Shown in pieces: positions 32,909-41,556 of a stretch of 47,031 nt of DNA (its first letter is position 1; each line of letters starts with the position of its first letter). The position numbers were made by a program, and so were the translations under genes. The notes under the pieces are model-generated. The model had not been told where the DNA came from and searched no databases. It saw nothing but the letters and a program-made list of their open reading frames with translations. This DNA comes from Bacillota bacterium (GTDB lineage: Bacteria; Bacillota; Clostridia; Clostridiales; Caloramatoraceae): positions 1 to 47,031 of the forward strand of contig JAEWEN010000121.1 in NCBI GenBank assembly GCA_023389275.1. The letters run 5' to 3'.

Positions 32909-34345
32909 CTAATGATTAAACTTTTTAACCTTTGATTCATGGGAATATTGCCTTAAGGTTTCTATATTTTTATCAAGCCATTCCCCTCTTTTTATAATAA
33001 AATCTTTCATTTGTTTAATAGCTTCATCATAACTTCTAACATTTCTTTCCTTAGGTACTAAATAATCATGTTTTTCATCAAAACTATAACCCCATTTTTC
33101 ATAATTTCTATTAATAGCATCACCTAAGTAAGCTGAAACATCATCAATATATGATAGTAAATACTCGTCACTTAATACATTTTTTCTTAAATACTTATAT
33201 CTTGATATAACTTTTTCTGTAAACTTCTCATCTTTTAAAAGCATAAAGTACCATATTCCTTCTTGGAATTTAAAATCAAATGGCTTACTTACAGAGTGTT
33301 CATAGTAGTCACAAGCAGAATTAAAATCCCAAACAACAAATTTATATTTTCCACCTATGTCCTTATAAATATATGTTGAAAATCTTAGTGCATCATAATT
33401 ACAAGTAAACTCATTTATTATCATATAATCTACAAAATTATCTACGTCTATATACTTTGAATAACCATAGGTTTTACTATCATAATCATAGGAATAAAGA
33501 GCTTTTTCAAAGTCAGAAAAATCATTTTCTATATACTTATTAACCTCAGGGGTAAGACTCTTTTTACTAGGATATTCAATATCAAAAACCCCTGATTTAT
33601 TCATTTCCTTTGGATTTCTTAAAGAGTAGTTTGTAAATGTTTCAATATTTTGTATTGGAGCTTCTCCTCCTCTATCAAGTCTTAAAATATATCCTGTTTT
33701 ATTAGAATTTCCTTGAATACCTTTTAAGTTTATTCTTGAATCTTTTCCTACATCTATTTTTTCTATTAAAACATAAACGCCATTATATTCTTCATTTACA
33801 AAAACCTCACAATAACGAACATTTGGAGAATACTCCATTATTTCACCTGAAATGTTATACCACATATAATTTCTCATTAAGGTTTTATCTAAAAAAGGTC
33901 CATTTAAAACCCAATCACTATGACTATCCATTCCTAAAAGTGATACATCCTTTTTTTCACCTTTTTTATTAATTGAATGTACTAAAAACCCTTTTTTATC
34001 AAAGGATCTTGAACTTGCCCCTCTATATCTAATATTTATATCTGTTGTTAAATTTGGAGAGTCATCTAAATGATTTTTTTCACTTTCATTATCTATAACT
34101 TTTAAACTGCCTTTTATCATTTTATTATCATCTCTTGTAGAACCTGGAATTTCAGTTTTTTCTGTGGATATAGATATTATAGGAAGATGGGTACAAAATT
34201 TGTTTTCTTTGTGATTACACTTTTTTTTAGAAGATGCATTTAAATGCTGATGATATCTATAGTTGGTTTTAGGAACTGTCTGTATAGCTATACATATACC
34301 TAATACTAAAAAAACAAAAATACTAGCATATATCTTTTTATTCAT
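32909..34345 (-). CDS. CotH family kinase
   Basis: A 478-residue protein with an N-terminal membrane helix or signal (about 5-22), so the kinase domain is exported. CotH features are clear: DINIRYRGASSRSFDKKGF near residue 110, SDWVLNGPFLDKTLMRNY, NGVYVLIEKID, and the metal-binding WDFNSACD near 345. CotH in Bacillus spores is an atypical protein kinase that phosphorylates coat proteins. Secreted CotH-domain proteins with VTC and DUF4956 neighbours form a recurrent but little-studied group. A conserved-looking HTH cysteine cluster (KKCNHKENKFCTH) precedes the domain. Start ATG at 34345 has GGTGAT upstream. Confidence 0.87.
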   Translation of the reverse strand: MNKKIYASIFVFLVLGICIAIQTVPKTNYRYHQHLNASSKKKCNHKENKFCTHLPIISISTEKTEIPGSTRDDNKMIKGSLKVIDNESEKNHLDDSPNLTTDINIRYRGASSRSFDKKGFLVHSINKKGEKKDVSLLGMDSHSDWVLNGPFLDKTLMRNYMWYNISGEIMEYSPNVRYCEVFVNEEYNGVYVLIEKIDVGKDSRINLKGIQGNSNKTGYILRLDRGGEAPIQNIETFTNYSLRNPKEMNKSGVFDIEYPSKKSLTPEVNKYIENDFSDFEKALYSYDYDSKTYGYSKYIDVDNFVDYMIINEFTCNYDALRFSTYIYKDIGGKYKFVVWDFNSACDYYEHSVSKPFDFKFQEGIWYFMLLKDEKFTEKVISRYKYLRKNVLSDEYLLSYIDDVSAYLGDAINRNYEKWGYSFDEKHDYLVPKERNVRSYDEAIKQMKDFIIKRGEWLDKNIETLRQYSHESKVKKFNH

Positions 34346-34363
34346 AAGCAATCACCACTTTGA

Positions 34364-35038
34364 CTAATTACTAATATTATCATTTTGAGTAATTAGGTTA
34401 ACATATTCTATATTTTGAATTTCATAAATAACCTCTGTTATACTTTTACTTTTTAAAAGCTTTTTTGAAACGTTTCGATTAATTTCATATATTAATTCTA
34501 TACTTTTATCTGTAGTGTTTTTTACACGCATTTTTGCTCTACCACTGTAGTACTGAAAAACAGCTGCTTCTATTTCAAGTTCACTTTTTCTATCACCTTT
34601 TATTACAAGTAATAATCTATTATCATTTTGTATTTGCCCCATAATAAGAAAAATAATAAATACAATACAGCTTCCAACTGCTGCAACTACATAATCACCG
34701 GTTCCACAACATATTCCAATAACAATAGACCAGAAAATATAAACAGTATCTCTTGAATCTTTAATAGCTGTTCTAAAACGTACAATAGATAAAGCTCCTA
34801 CCATTCCTAGTGAAAGAGCCAAGTTATTACCTATTACAGTCATAACAGTTGATGTTAAAACTGCAAGGGCAATTAAAGAAACATTAAACTTTTTACTGTA
34901 TACTGCACCTATATGTGAAATATGATAAGAAACAAAAATAACTAATCCTAATAAAGCTGATACGCCAATTTGAATTATAATATCACTTATATTCAAATCA
35001 CTTGTTGTTTTAAATAAATCAATTAGTGCTTCTTTCAT
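34364..35038 (-). CDS. DUF4956 family membrane protein
   Basis: A 224-residue protein with four membrane helices (about 22-42, 52-80, 90-110 and 115-133) and a soluble C-terminal domain of about 90 residues with a ferredoxin-like look. The family signature is NLALSLGMVGALSIVRFRTAIKD, followed by FWSIVIGICCGTGDY. DUF4956 proteins are typically encoded beside VTC-domain and CotH genes, as here. Function unknown. The VTC gene ends 18 bp upstream and CotH starts 18 bp downstream. Confidence 0.88.
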   Translation of the reverse strand: MKEALIDLFKTTSDLNISDIIIQIGVSALLGLVIFVSYHISHIGAVYSKKFNVSLIALAVLTSTVMTVIGNNLALSLGMVGALSIVRFRTAIKDSRDTVYIFWSIVIGICCGTGDYVVAAVGSCIVFIIFLIMGQIQNDNRLLLVIKGDRKSELEIEAAVFQYYSGRAKMRVKNTTDKSIELIYEINRNVSKKLLKSKSITEVIYEIQNIEYVNLITQNDNISN

Positions 35039-35056
35039 AAAATTCTATCCTTTCAA

Positions 35057-35752
35057 TTAAAATACATACTCACAAGCTATACTTCTACCAAGACAATACT
35101 TACTAATAGAAATATTACTTTTATTAACTTCATTTATCATATCCTTAATATAAGAAAGTAAAAACCCGTTATACTTTACCTCAAAAACAACCATAGATTC
35201 ATCTAGTGCTGGATAAAAACATAGCTTATCTGAAAAAATATCAAAACTACTTTCTGTTGCGACTATTTTATTATCAAATGTAAGACGAATTCGATTTTCC
35301 TTTGCAGTAAAAGCTTTACGATTATATTGGACAATTGTTTTTGGGCGATAACAATTCATAGACATTAAAGTATACATTTCTATAGCAAATTCATTTTTGT
35401 ATTTAAGCAAAACACTATAATTAGAATTTATAATTTCATATACATCTTCCTTTGTAATCTTCATTGAACGTTTCTTTTGATAATCACCTTGCTTTTGTTT
35501 ATGTTCTAAAACTCCAAAATTATCATTTGTAGAATATATTCTTAGCCTAATTTTATGTCTTACTTCTACTCCATCTACTTTATTTATAAAATCTTCATTA
35601 TTTAAAGTATCAAAATAAAGTGACCTTACTAGGTAACCATTACTTTTATTGTGAACATCCTTATTTAAAACTTTTTCAAAATAGTCACTATGTCTTTTAT
35701 ATTCTAAATAATTAATTAAATACTTTTTTTCTTCCCTAGTAACAATATTTAT
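35057..35752 (-). CDS. VTC-domain polyphosphate polymerase-like protein with non-canonical start
   Basis: The conventional reading begins at ATG 35464 and gives only 135 residues, the C-terminal half of a VTC domain. The same frame is open back to 35757 and encodes the missing half: TREEKKYLINYLEYKRHSD, GYLVRSLYFDT, VRHKIRLRIYS and LEHKQKQGD, all VTC-family blocks. No ATG, GTG or TTG occurs in frame there. A strong GGAGG (35761-35765) lies 8 nt before an in-frame ATA (35750-35752), giving a 231-residue protein; ATT at 35744-35746 is the alternative. VTC4-type domains make polyphosphate from ATP. First gene of the seven-gene surface operon. Confidence 0.75.
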   Translation of the reverse strand: MNIVTREEKKYLINYLEYKRHSDYFEKVLNKDVHNKSNGYLVRSLYFDTLNNEDFINKVDGVEVRHKIRLRIYSTNDNFGVLEHKQKQGDYQKKRSMKITKEDVYEIINSNYSVLLKYKNEFAIEMYTLMSMNCYRPKTIVQYNRKAFTAKENRIRLTFDNKIVATESSFDIFSDKLCFYPALDESMVVFEVKYNGFLLSYIKDMINEVNKSNISISKYCLGRSIACEYVF

Positions 35753-35796
35753 TTTTTACACCTCCATAAGTAAAAATAACCATTCTAAACACCTTG

Positions 35797-35825
35797 ATTC
35801 TAACATATTTCAACTTTTTTCTCAA
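35797..35825 (-). promoter_or_regulatory. Promoter of the VTC-DUF4956-CotH operon
   Basis: On the minus strand TTGAGA (35820-35825), 17 bp, TAGAAT (35797-35802), about 45 bp before the predicted start. A good sigma-A-type promoter. Confidence 0.65.
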
Positions 35826-35860
35826 TTTACATATATTTCTTCAAAGTCTTTAAAAATGGA

Positions 35861-35886
35861 AAAAGAGAGGCTTTTAACCTCTCTTT
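35861..35886 (-). terminator. Terminator of the CAP-domain gene
   Basis: AAAGAGAGG and CCTCTCTTT pair around CTTTTAA, with flanking A- and T-runs, immediately after the CAP gene stop on the minus strand. Confidence 0.82.
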
Positions 35887-35892
35887 TATATA

Positions 35893-36513
35893 TTAGTTTG
35901 TAAACATTTGTGTCCAATAGGTTGTCCCATTTTTAATTACATATCCTACACCTATTTTTCCAAAGTTTGCTGATAAAATATTAGCTCTGTGTCCTGGAGA
36001 GTTCATCCAAGAGTTCATAACACTTTGAGCAGTAGTTTGTCCCTTTGCAATGTTTTCTCCAGCTGCACTATAGCTTATCCCAAACTTTTTCATCATATCA
36101 AATGGAGTTCCATATGTTGGAGATGTATGATTAAAATAGTTTTTATCAGCCATATCTTGAGACTTTATTCTTGCTACTTTAGAAATTTCAGAACTTAACT
36201 CTAATGGTTTAAGACCATTTTTTGCTCTTTCCTCATTTACTAATTTTGCAACCTCAGCTTCTATAGCTGAAACGTTACTTGAAGAGCTATTTGAAGATTC
36301 ATTTGAACTTCCACTAGATGGTTTTACAACCTTGTTACACTGAATTTGAAAATTACTGTCTCTATTTTTTAACTCTACTGATGTTTGTGCCTTTGTTCTT
36401 ATTTCTTTAGCTGATACTTCTTTAATACCAGTTAATCCTAATCCAAATGTTGCTGGAATCATAATAGCTGTTAATGATGAAGCTATTAAAACTCCTAATT
36501 TCTTGTTTAACAT
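35893..36513 (-). CDS. Secreted CAP-domain (SCP/YkwD-like) protein
   Basis: A 206-residue exported protein. The signal peptide (MLNKKLGVLIASSLTAIMIP, cleavage near residue 35) is followed by a spacer with a Ser/Asn-rich linker (SSGSSNESSNSSSS) and a CAP domain from about 85. The domain has LVNEERAKNGLKPL, YFNHTSPTYGTPFDMM with its conserved His, AGENIAKG, and SPGHRANIL with the second His. YkwD-type proteins are widespread in spore formers; biochemical role is unclear. The frame is open 50 codons upstream, but the ATG at 36513 is chosen for GGAG at 8 nt and the signal peptide. Confidence 0.9.
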   Translation of the reverse strand: MLNKKLGVLIASSLTAIMIPATFGLGLTGIKEVSAKEIRTKAQTSVELKNRDSNFQIQCNKVVKPSSGSSNESSNSSSSNVSAIEAEVAKLVNEERAKNGLKPLELSSEISKVARIKSQDMADKNYFNHTSPTYGTPFDMMKKFGISYSAAGENIAKGQTTAQSVMNSWMNSPGHRANILSANFGKIGVGYVIKNGTTYWTQMFTN

Positions 36514-36577
36514 TAAATTCACTCCTTTTTTGTAAAACAATTTTATTTTTTTACTCATTTTTACAAGGTGTGCCTTT

Positions 36578-36606
36578 ATACTAACGTAATATTTACTCAT
36601 GTTCAA
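36578..36606 (-). promoter_or_regulatory. Candidate promoter of the CAP-domain gene
   Basis: On the minus strand TTGAAC (36601-36606), 17 bp, TAGTAT (36578-36583), about 65 bp before the start. Confidence 0.5.
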
Positions 36607-36789
36607 CAAACACATTTTACCTAAAGTACCACTATTTATTGATTTTTTTGTAATTTTAATCAAATTTTTACTTGTTATTAATTAATTAAAATTTATATTT
36701 AGTCAAATTAAAAACTATATTTTTATGAGATTTCAAATTATAACAACATAAAAGTCTCCAAATAATTGTGAATATAATTTAAATAAATT

Positions 36790-38745
36790 TTAGTCACTAA
36801 AATGGAAGTTATTTTCAATAAGCAATAGATTTTGACGGTAGGTTTTCATTTCTTTTCTAGTAATTTTTCCAGTTTCAAAATAATTATAAATAGTATCCCT
36901 TTCTATTTGTGCAGCTAGTTCCATTAAACTTTGAATCTCTATCTCCTGCTCTTTATTTAAAATAGAAAACTTTATTTCCTTATTTCTTCTAGCATAGGTT
37001 AAAGTAATTAAATCTAAAATCTCTGGTGGATATAATTCTCTATCTAAATCCCTTAAATTTTTTAATATAAATTCATTGTTCTTCTTTTGTATATACTCTA
37101 TTTGCTCTCTTTTTTCTCTAAAAGTAAGACGCTTTAATAAAAACTCACGAATTTTATGTTTAAATAGCTTTGTTCTAAATATATTAATTTTATATTTTTT
37201 TAGCTTTGTTAAGTTATATAGCTTTATATTTAAACGATTAATTAAAGGAATTGCTGTTTGAATACTTATCTCATCTTTCTTAACAAGATTTTTAATATTT
37301 TCAAGTTGCCACTCAAATATTAATATCCTTATATCCAATTCACTTTTATCTATAGTTTTATACCTAGATGACGAAAGAATTCTGTTATTATACATTCTAA
37401 CTACTTTTCCTAATGCTACTTTGTTTTCATCTGTTTTGTAGGTTTTTAATTCTTTAACAACATCTCTTAAAAGCTCAATTTCTATAGAATTATCACTTTC
37501 TTTTAAATCTTTTTTAGGTGCAAGTAGTGGAAGTATAAAGTTTGCCAGTATTAAAGTTGTAATAATAACTCCAGCTGCTATAAAAATAAGCAAATCCCTT
37601 TCTACAAATTCTTCTCCATTTCCTAAAAGAAAAGGTAGTGACAATGTACTTACAAGTGTAATTGTTCCTCTAACCCCTGAAATAGTGTAAAGAAAAGCAT
37701 TTTTAATACTACTTTTAAAACCTAATCGCTGTTTCTCAAAGTTTTTAAATAATATCATCCATATGAAACGAAGCATTAAAAGCACAAATGTAATTCCTAA
37801 AATATATAGTAAAAGTGTAGATTTATCTATACCTGATTCCTTCCAAACGATTTTCATAATATTAGGAAGCTGGGCACCTAATAAAACAAAAACAAGTCCA
37901 TTTAAACTATATATAATAACTGACCATGTATTTTTAGAAAGTATATTTAGCTTTGCAACCTCAGGATTCATTTTTCTATAACTAAATGAATGTACAATTC
38001 CCCCTGAAACAACAGCTAAAATACCATTTACCCCTATATGTTCTGCTGTCATAAATATTAAAAAAGGTAGTAAAATTTCCATTAGCATAAATGAAGTTAT
38101 ATTTTCTATTCCCAGATTTCTAAACCACCTCATAACTACAATTTTTATTAAACTCATTACTGCACCTAGTGCAACACCACCAAATGATAAAAACAAAAAC
38201 GTAACACTTGCATTTGAAAGCGAAAAAGCCCCTGTTTGAAGTGCTAAAACTGCAAACTGGAAAGAAACTAATCCTGAAGCATCATTTATAAGTGACTCAC
38301 CTTCAAGATTATGCATAATTTTATGAGGAATATTTACCTTCTCAGAAAGGGCACTAACTGCTACTGCATCTGTTGGAGCTAAAGCTGCTGCCAAAGCAAA
38401 TGCTGCTGCTAGTGGAATAAAAGGTAGAAGAATATTTATAAAAGAACCTAAAATAAAAACAGTTAAAAAAACTAGTCCTATGGATAAAGATAAAATAGAT
38501 CTTCTTTGTCTCCATAAAGACTTTTTATCAACATTTGAACCATCATTAAATAATAAAGGTGCCATAAAAAGTAATAGAAAAAGCTCTGGATCTAACTTTA
38601 TATGGTGACCTCCTAATGGTATAGCAAGTAAAACACCTAATATTACTTGTATAAGCGGTACAGCTATAATAGGAAAAAACCGATTTATAACATTAGATAT
38701 AAAAACTGCACCAAGCATAACAAATATGATTTCAAAAACTTCCAT
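36790..38745 (-). CDS. CPA1-type Na+/H+ antiporter
   Basis: A 651-residue cation/proton antiporter. About 12 membrane helices fill residues 1-410, with APTDAVAVSAL (helix 5) and the ion-binding Asn-Asp pair in ESLINDASGLV (helix 6). A glycine/Arg motif of helix 11 is seen in ISGVRGTITLVSTLSLPF. The C-terminal 230 residues are cytosolic, helical and charged, as in NhaP/NhaG-type exchangers. It would expel Na+ or K+ for pH and salt balance. ATG follows AAGGAGGATACTAG. Monocistronic; no hairpin terminator was identified in the 275 bp between it and the CAP gene start. Confidence 0.92.
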   Translation of the reverse strand: MEVFEIIFVMLGAVFISNVINRFFPIIAVPLIQVILGVLLAIPLGGHHIKLDPELFLLLFMAPLLFNDGSNVDKKSLWRQRRSILSLSIGLVFLTVFILGSFINILLPFIPLAAAFALAAALAPTDAVAVSALSEKVNIPHKIMHNLEGESLINDASGLVSFQFAVLALQTGAFSLSNASVTFLFLSFGGVALGAVMSLIKIVVMRWFRNLGIENITSFMLMEILLPFLIFMTAEHIGVNGILAVVSGGIVHSFSYRKMNPEVAKLNILSKNTWSVIIYSLNGLVFVLLGAQLPNIMKIVWKESGIDKSTLLLYILGITFVLLMLRFIWMILFKNFEKQRLGFKSSIKNAFLYTISGVRGTITLVSTLSLPFLLGNGEEFVERDLLIFIAAGVIITTLILANFILPLLAPKKDLKESDNSIEIELLRDVVKELKTYKTDENKVALGKVVRMYNNRILSSSRYKTIDKSELDIRILIFEWQLENIKNLVKKDEISIQTAIPLINRLNIKLYNLTKLKKYKINIFRTKLFKHKIREFLLKRLTFREKREQIEYIQKKNNEFILKNLRDLDRELYPPEILDLITLTYARRNKEIKFSILNKEQEIEIQSLMELAAQIERDTIYNYFETGKITRKEMKTYRQNLLLIENNFHFSD

Positions 38746-38911
38746 CTAGTATCCTCCTTATCATATTAACTTTTTGTACTTATTTGTACATAAATTCACA
38801 AAATATATTATATTTTAACATTTTTCAAAAATAAACTAAATACATAAATAAAGTTAATTTTCAAAAATAAATAGTATAATATTGGTAAATAAAGTTAAAA
38901 GGAGTTGTACC

Positions 38912-39319
38912 ATGAATATAAAAAGAATTGGTAGTATATTGTTGATATTATTTATTTGCTTTATAGCAATACAGTTTATAACAGGGCCTCATATGTATAG
39001 CATTGTTAAAGAAGCTTTTACAACTAATAAAGGTTATAGTGAAAAAATTAGCGATAAAATGAGCAAAGATGTTTTTCAGTCTATAAACATTTATCATACA
39101 CATTATGTTGATGATAAAAACTCCTCTATTAAATTAAATCTATATCCATTAGGAGTAATTCATAATTTTAAAAGTGGATATGTTTGGATGAAATACAGCA
39201 TTTCTGTAGTAGATTCGAAAGGTGAAATTACTGCAGGTTCTTGGGATGTAATATGTAAATTAAAAGTAGAAAAAATAAATGATAAATGGTATATAACTAA
39301 TAAATCTGAAAGAAATTAA
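38912..39319 (+). CDS. Exported or membrane-anchored protein of unknown function, 135 residues
   Basis: Not recognised. One hydrophobic N-terminal helix (IGSILLILFICFIAIQFI, residues 6-23) is followed by an approximately 110-residue extracellular domain, predicted beta-rich in its second half (SGYVWMKYSISVVDSKGEI; KVEKINDKWYITNKSE), which resembles small NTF2-like or DUF4878-type folds. The frame runs further upstream, but ATG at 38912 has AAAAGGAG at good spacing. Its 3' half is duplicated 1,358 bp downstream as a pseudogene. Confidence 0.7.
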   Translation: MNIKRIGSILLILFICFIAIQFITGPHMYSIVKEAFTTNKGYSEKISDKMSKDVFQSINIYHTHYVDDKNSSIKLNLYPLGVIHNFKSGYVWMKYSISVVDSKGEITAGSWDVICKLKVEKINDKWYITNKSERN

Positions 39320-39368
39320 TTTCTCTATTAAACGTAAAAAACGTTCATATCGTAAGATATGAACGTTT
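39130..39368. repeat. Direct repeat copy 1 (3' part of the 135-residue gene plus terminator)
   Basis: 239 bp that recur almost identically at 40488-40727. Differences seen: four single-base changes in the coding part, an extra A and one base change in the terminator region. The two copies flank the rhodanese gene in direct orientation. Confidence 0.9.
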
Positions 39369-39371
39369 TTT
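39336..39371. terminator. Bidirectional terminator between the 135-residue gene and rhodanese
   Basis: AAAAAACGTTCATATC and GATATGAACGTTTTTT pair perfectly around GTAA. Confidence 0.9.
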
Positions 39372-39380
39372 ATGTTTATA

Positions 39381-40337
39381 TTATTTTTCAACTGTATTAG
39401 ATTTATCTCCTGCCCACTCGTAATATGATGCATCATAATTTTTAACTTTATCATATCCAGACATTTTTAAAACTAGGGCAAGATGTGCTGAGCGTATTCC
39501 ACCTGTACAATAAGTAACTATTTCAGAATCTTTTTTTAGTCCTTTTTCTTCAAACATTTTTTGAAGTTCTTCTATTTTCTTTATTGTTCCATCTTGGTTA
39601 TATACATTACTAAAAGTTAAATTTATAGCTTTAGGAAGATGTCCTCCTCTTGCTTCTCCAAATTTAGTTGCACCTTCGTATTCATCTTTAGCTCTAGCAT
39701 CTATAATAGTTATTTTATCATAATTTTTCTTTAATTCTTCAGTTGTTATATTCATACTTAAGTCATATGAATCTATTTTACATTCTACTGGAGTTATGTT
39801 AGTAGAATCTTTTGTTATTTCATTTTTTTGACTTTCCCAAAGTTCAATCCCACCATTTAACATAGTAGAATTTATCCCAGCCATTCTAAGCATCCAAACT
39901 ATTCTTCCGTCTTCTCCCCATCCATCTTTATTTCCATAAACAATAACTTTTTTATCTTTGTTAATACCTAATTCTCCTAGTTTTTTAGCAAGCTCATCTT
40001 TAGGAAGTACAACCCCCCATCCTTTATCTCCTGGCTTTACATCTTGCTTAGTAAATGGTTGCCAAGTTATAGGTATAGCTCCTTTTATATGTCCCTTTTT
40101 ATAGGAATCTTCTCCTCTAGCATCAAGAATAACGATATTATTATCTAACATTTCTTTTTTAAATATCTCAATATCTGTTAAATATTCAGCTGAATAAGAG
40201 GTATTAGTCTCTTGATTAGTAGTACCGTTAGTAGGCTTTGTATTAACGTTTTCTTTTTGAGAACATCCTACTAACATAACTATAGATACAGCAAGAGTAA
40301 CTAATATCATAATTAGATTTTTTTTAAATTTTATCAT
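39381..40337 (-). CDS. Lipoprotein tandem rhodanese (thiosulfate sulfurtransferase-like)
   Basis: A 318-residue lipoprotein with lipobox LVGC (Cys25) and two rhodanese domains. The N-terminal domain (about 55-175) is probably inactive: VIVYGNKDGWGEDGR stands where the Cys loop belongs. The C-terminal domain (about 195-318) has the active loop CTGGIRSA with Cys277. Tandem rhodaneses move sulfane sulfur from thiosulfate or 3-mercaptopyruvate; here outside the membrane. The ATG has GGGGGGAAA upstream. The gene sits between two near-identical 239/240-bp direct repeats, which suggests recent rearrangement. Confidence 0.88.
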   Translation of the reverse strand: MIKFKKNLIMILVTLAVSIVMLVGCSQKENVNTKPTNGTTNQETNTSYSAEYLTDIEIFKKEMLDNNIVILDARGEDSYKKGHIKGAIPITWQPFTKQDVKPGDKGWGVVLPKDELAKKLGELGINKDKKVIVYGNKDGWGEDGRIVWMLRMAGINSTMLNGGIELWESQKNEITKDSTNITPVECKIDSYDLSMNITTEELKKNYDKITIIDARAKDEYEGATKFGEARGGHLPKAINLTFSNVYNQDGTIKKIEELQKMFEEKGLKKDSEIVTYCTGGIRSAHLALVLKMSGYDKVKNYDASYYEWAGDKSNTVEK

Positions 40338-40487
40338 TTATAATTTCCCCCCAATTATGTAATTAAACATAATTATAGCAAAGTTTTTCTAATATATGTA
40401 AAATATTAGTTCTATAAATAGAGTGTTATGAGAGTATTAATATTTTCTATAACTATATACTATTATTAATTTACATTTAGTTTAATT

Positions 40488-40677
40488 TAAATTAAATCTA
40501 TATCCATTAGGAGTAATTCATAATTTTAAAAGCGGATATGTTTAGATGAAATACAGCATTTCTGTAGTAGATTCGAAAGGTGAAATTGCTGCAGGTTCTT
40601 GGGATGTAATATGTAAATTTAAAGTAGAAAAAATAAATGATAAATGGTATATAACTAATAAATCTGAAAGAAATTAA
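40488..40677 (+). pseudogene. Truncated duplicate of the 135-residue protein gene
   Basis: It repeats the last 63 codons of the gene at 38912-39319. The 5' part (start codon, membrane helix) is missing. A TGG-to-TAG change adds an in-frame stop near 40545, so it cannot encode the product. Other differences from the parent are an AGT-to-AGC silent change, ACT-to-GCT (Thr to Ala) and TTA-to-TTT (Leu to Phe). Confidence 0.88.
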
Positions 40678-40693
40678 TTTCTCTATTAAACGT

Positions 40694-40727
40694 AAAAAAA
40701 CGTTCATATCATAAGATATGAACGTTT
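40694..40727 (-). terminator. Terminator of tRNA-Leu, part of repeat copy 2
   Basis: On the minus strand AAACGTTCATATC and GATATGAACGTTT pair around TTAT and are followed by a T-run. Placed 13 nt after the tRNA. Confidence 0.85.
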
Positions 40728-40739
40728 AATTATTTCACT

Positions 40740-40829
40740 TGGTGCCGGAGACCGGGGTCGAACCGGTACGATCCTTTAGGGATCGCAGGATTTTAAGTCC
40801 TGTGCGTCTGCCTGTTCCGCCACTCCGGC
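40740..40829 (-). tRNA. tRNA-Leu (anticodon TAA)
   Basis: A 90-nt class II tRNA with encoded CCA. Acceptor stem GCCGGAG / CTCCGGC is perfect. The anticodon stem-loop CAGGA-CTTAAAA-TCCTG gives TAA (reads TTA). A long variable arm (GATCC...GGATC) and T arm ACCGG-TTCGACC-CCGGT complete the cloverleaf. Confidence 0.95.
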
Positions 40830-41000
40830 AAGACGCGAATAATTTCTAATATAGAATATACACCCTCTAGGGTACTTTTGTCAAGCGTAATTTAATAATT
40901 TTTTTCATAATATCCTAAAAAATTTGATAAAATAGTTTTAAATAAACTTCAAAGTATTTGTACAATATATAATTATAAAGGCCTAAAATAGGAGGTAATT

Positions 41001-41510
41001 ATGCTAATTAGACAAGAAAACGAAAAAGACTTTAATGATGTATATTTTGTTATAAAATCTGCTTTTTCATCTGCTGAACACAGCGATGGGAAAGAACAAG
41101 ATTTAGTTAATGCCTTAAGGAAAAGTGATTCATTTATACCTAAATTATCATTAGTTGCAGAAATAGATAATAAAGTTGTAGGACATATTTTATTTATAGA
41201 GGCTAAGGTTTCAGATCAAACAGTACTTGCTTTAGCACCTTTAGCAATACTACCTGAATATCAAAACCAAGGTATTGGCAGTGCCTTAATAAAAGAAGGA
41301 CATAAAATCGCTAAAGAACTAGGTTATGAATACTCTATTGTTTTAGGAAGTGAAAAATATTATCCACGCTTTGGCTATGTTCCTTCTAATAAACTAGGAA
41401 TAGAAGTACCAGAGGGAATTCCATCTATTAACTTTATGGCAATTAAATTAAAGGAAGATGCAAAGCCTATTAGTGGCGCTGTAACATATGCAAAAGAATT
41501 TGGAATTTAA
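41001..41510 (+). CDS. GNAT family N-acetyltransferase
   Basis: A 169-residue acetyltransferase of the YhbS type. The acetyl-CoA binding motif A is LAPLAILPEYQNQGIGSALI, and a typical end is SIVLGSEKYYPRFGYVPS. The substrate is unknown. AGGAGGTAATT precedes the ATG. It is monocistronic with its own terminator and convergent with the transglutaminase-like gene. Confidence 0.9.
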   Translation: MLIRQENEKDFNDVYFVIKSAFSSAEHSDGKEQDLVNALRKSDSFIPKLSLVAEIDNKVVGHILFIEAKVSDQTVLALAPLAILPEYQNQGIGSALIKEGHKIAKELGYEYSIVLGSEKYYPRFGYVPSNKLGIEVPEGIPSINFMAIKLKEDAKPISGAVTYAKEFGI

Positions 41511-41512
41511 TA

Positions 41513-41542
41513 AAAAAGTAAGGTATAAAAACCTTACTTTTT
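41513..41542. terminator. Bidirectional terminator
   Basis: AAAAAGTAAGGT and ACCTTACTTTTT pair around ATAAAA. Confidence 0.85.
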
Positions 41543-41556
41543 GTATTTTAATAATT

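Larger units (their letters stand above)
40488..40727. repeat. Direct repeat copy 2
   Basis: The 240-bp counterpart of 39130-39368, including the pseudogene and a copy of the terminator palindrome. Confidence 0.9.

Noticed and set aside
35720..35752. Programmed -1 frameshift at the A7 run as the way to express the full VTC domain from a TTG start
   Set aside because: The TTG frame (Met-Leu-Leu-Gly-Lys-Lys-Lys) would lose the Arg-x-Glu-x-Lys-Tyr start of the domain, whereas the direct frame keeps it. The TTG also sits farther than ideal from the GGAGG. Kept only as an alternative to resequence for.
40507..40707. 66-codon minus-strand frame, and its twin at 39260-39454
   Set aside because: Both are antisense shadows of the duplicated gene fragment and its terminator. 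Neither has a ribosome site.
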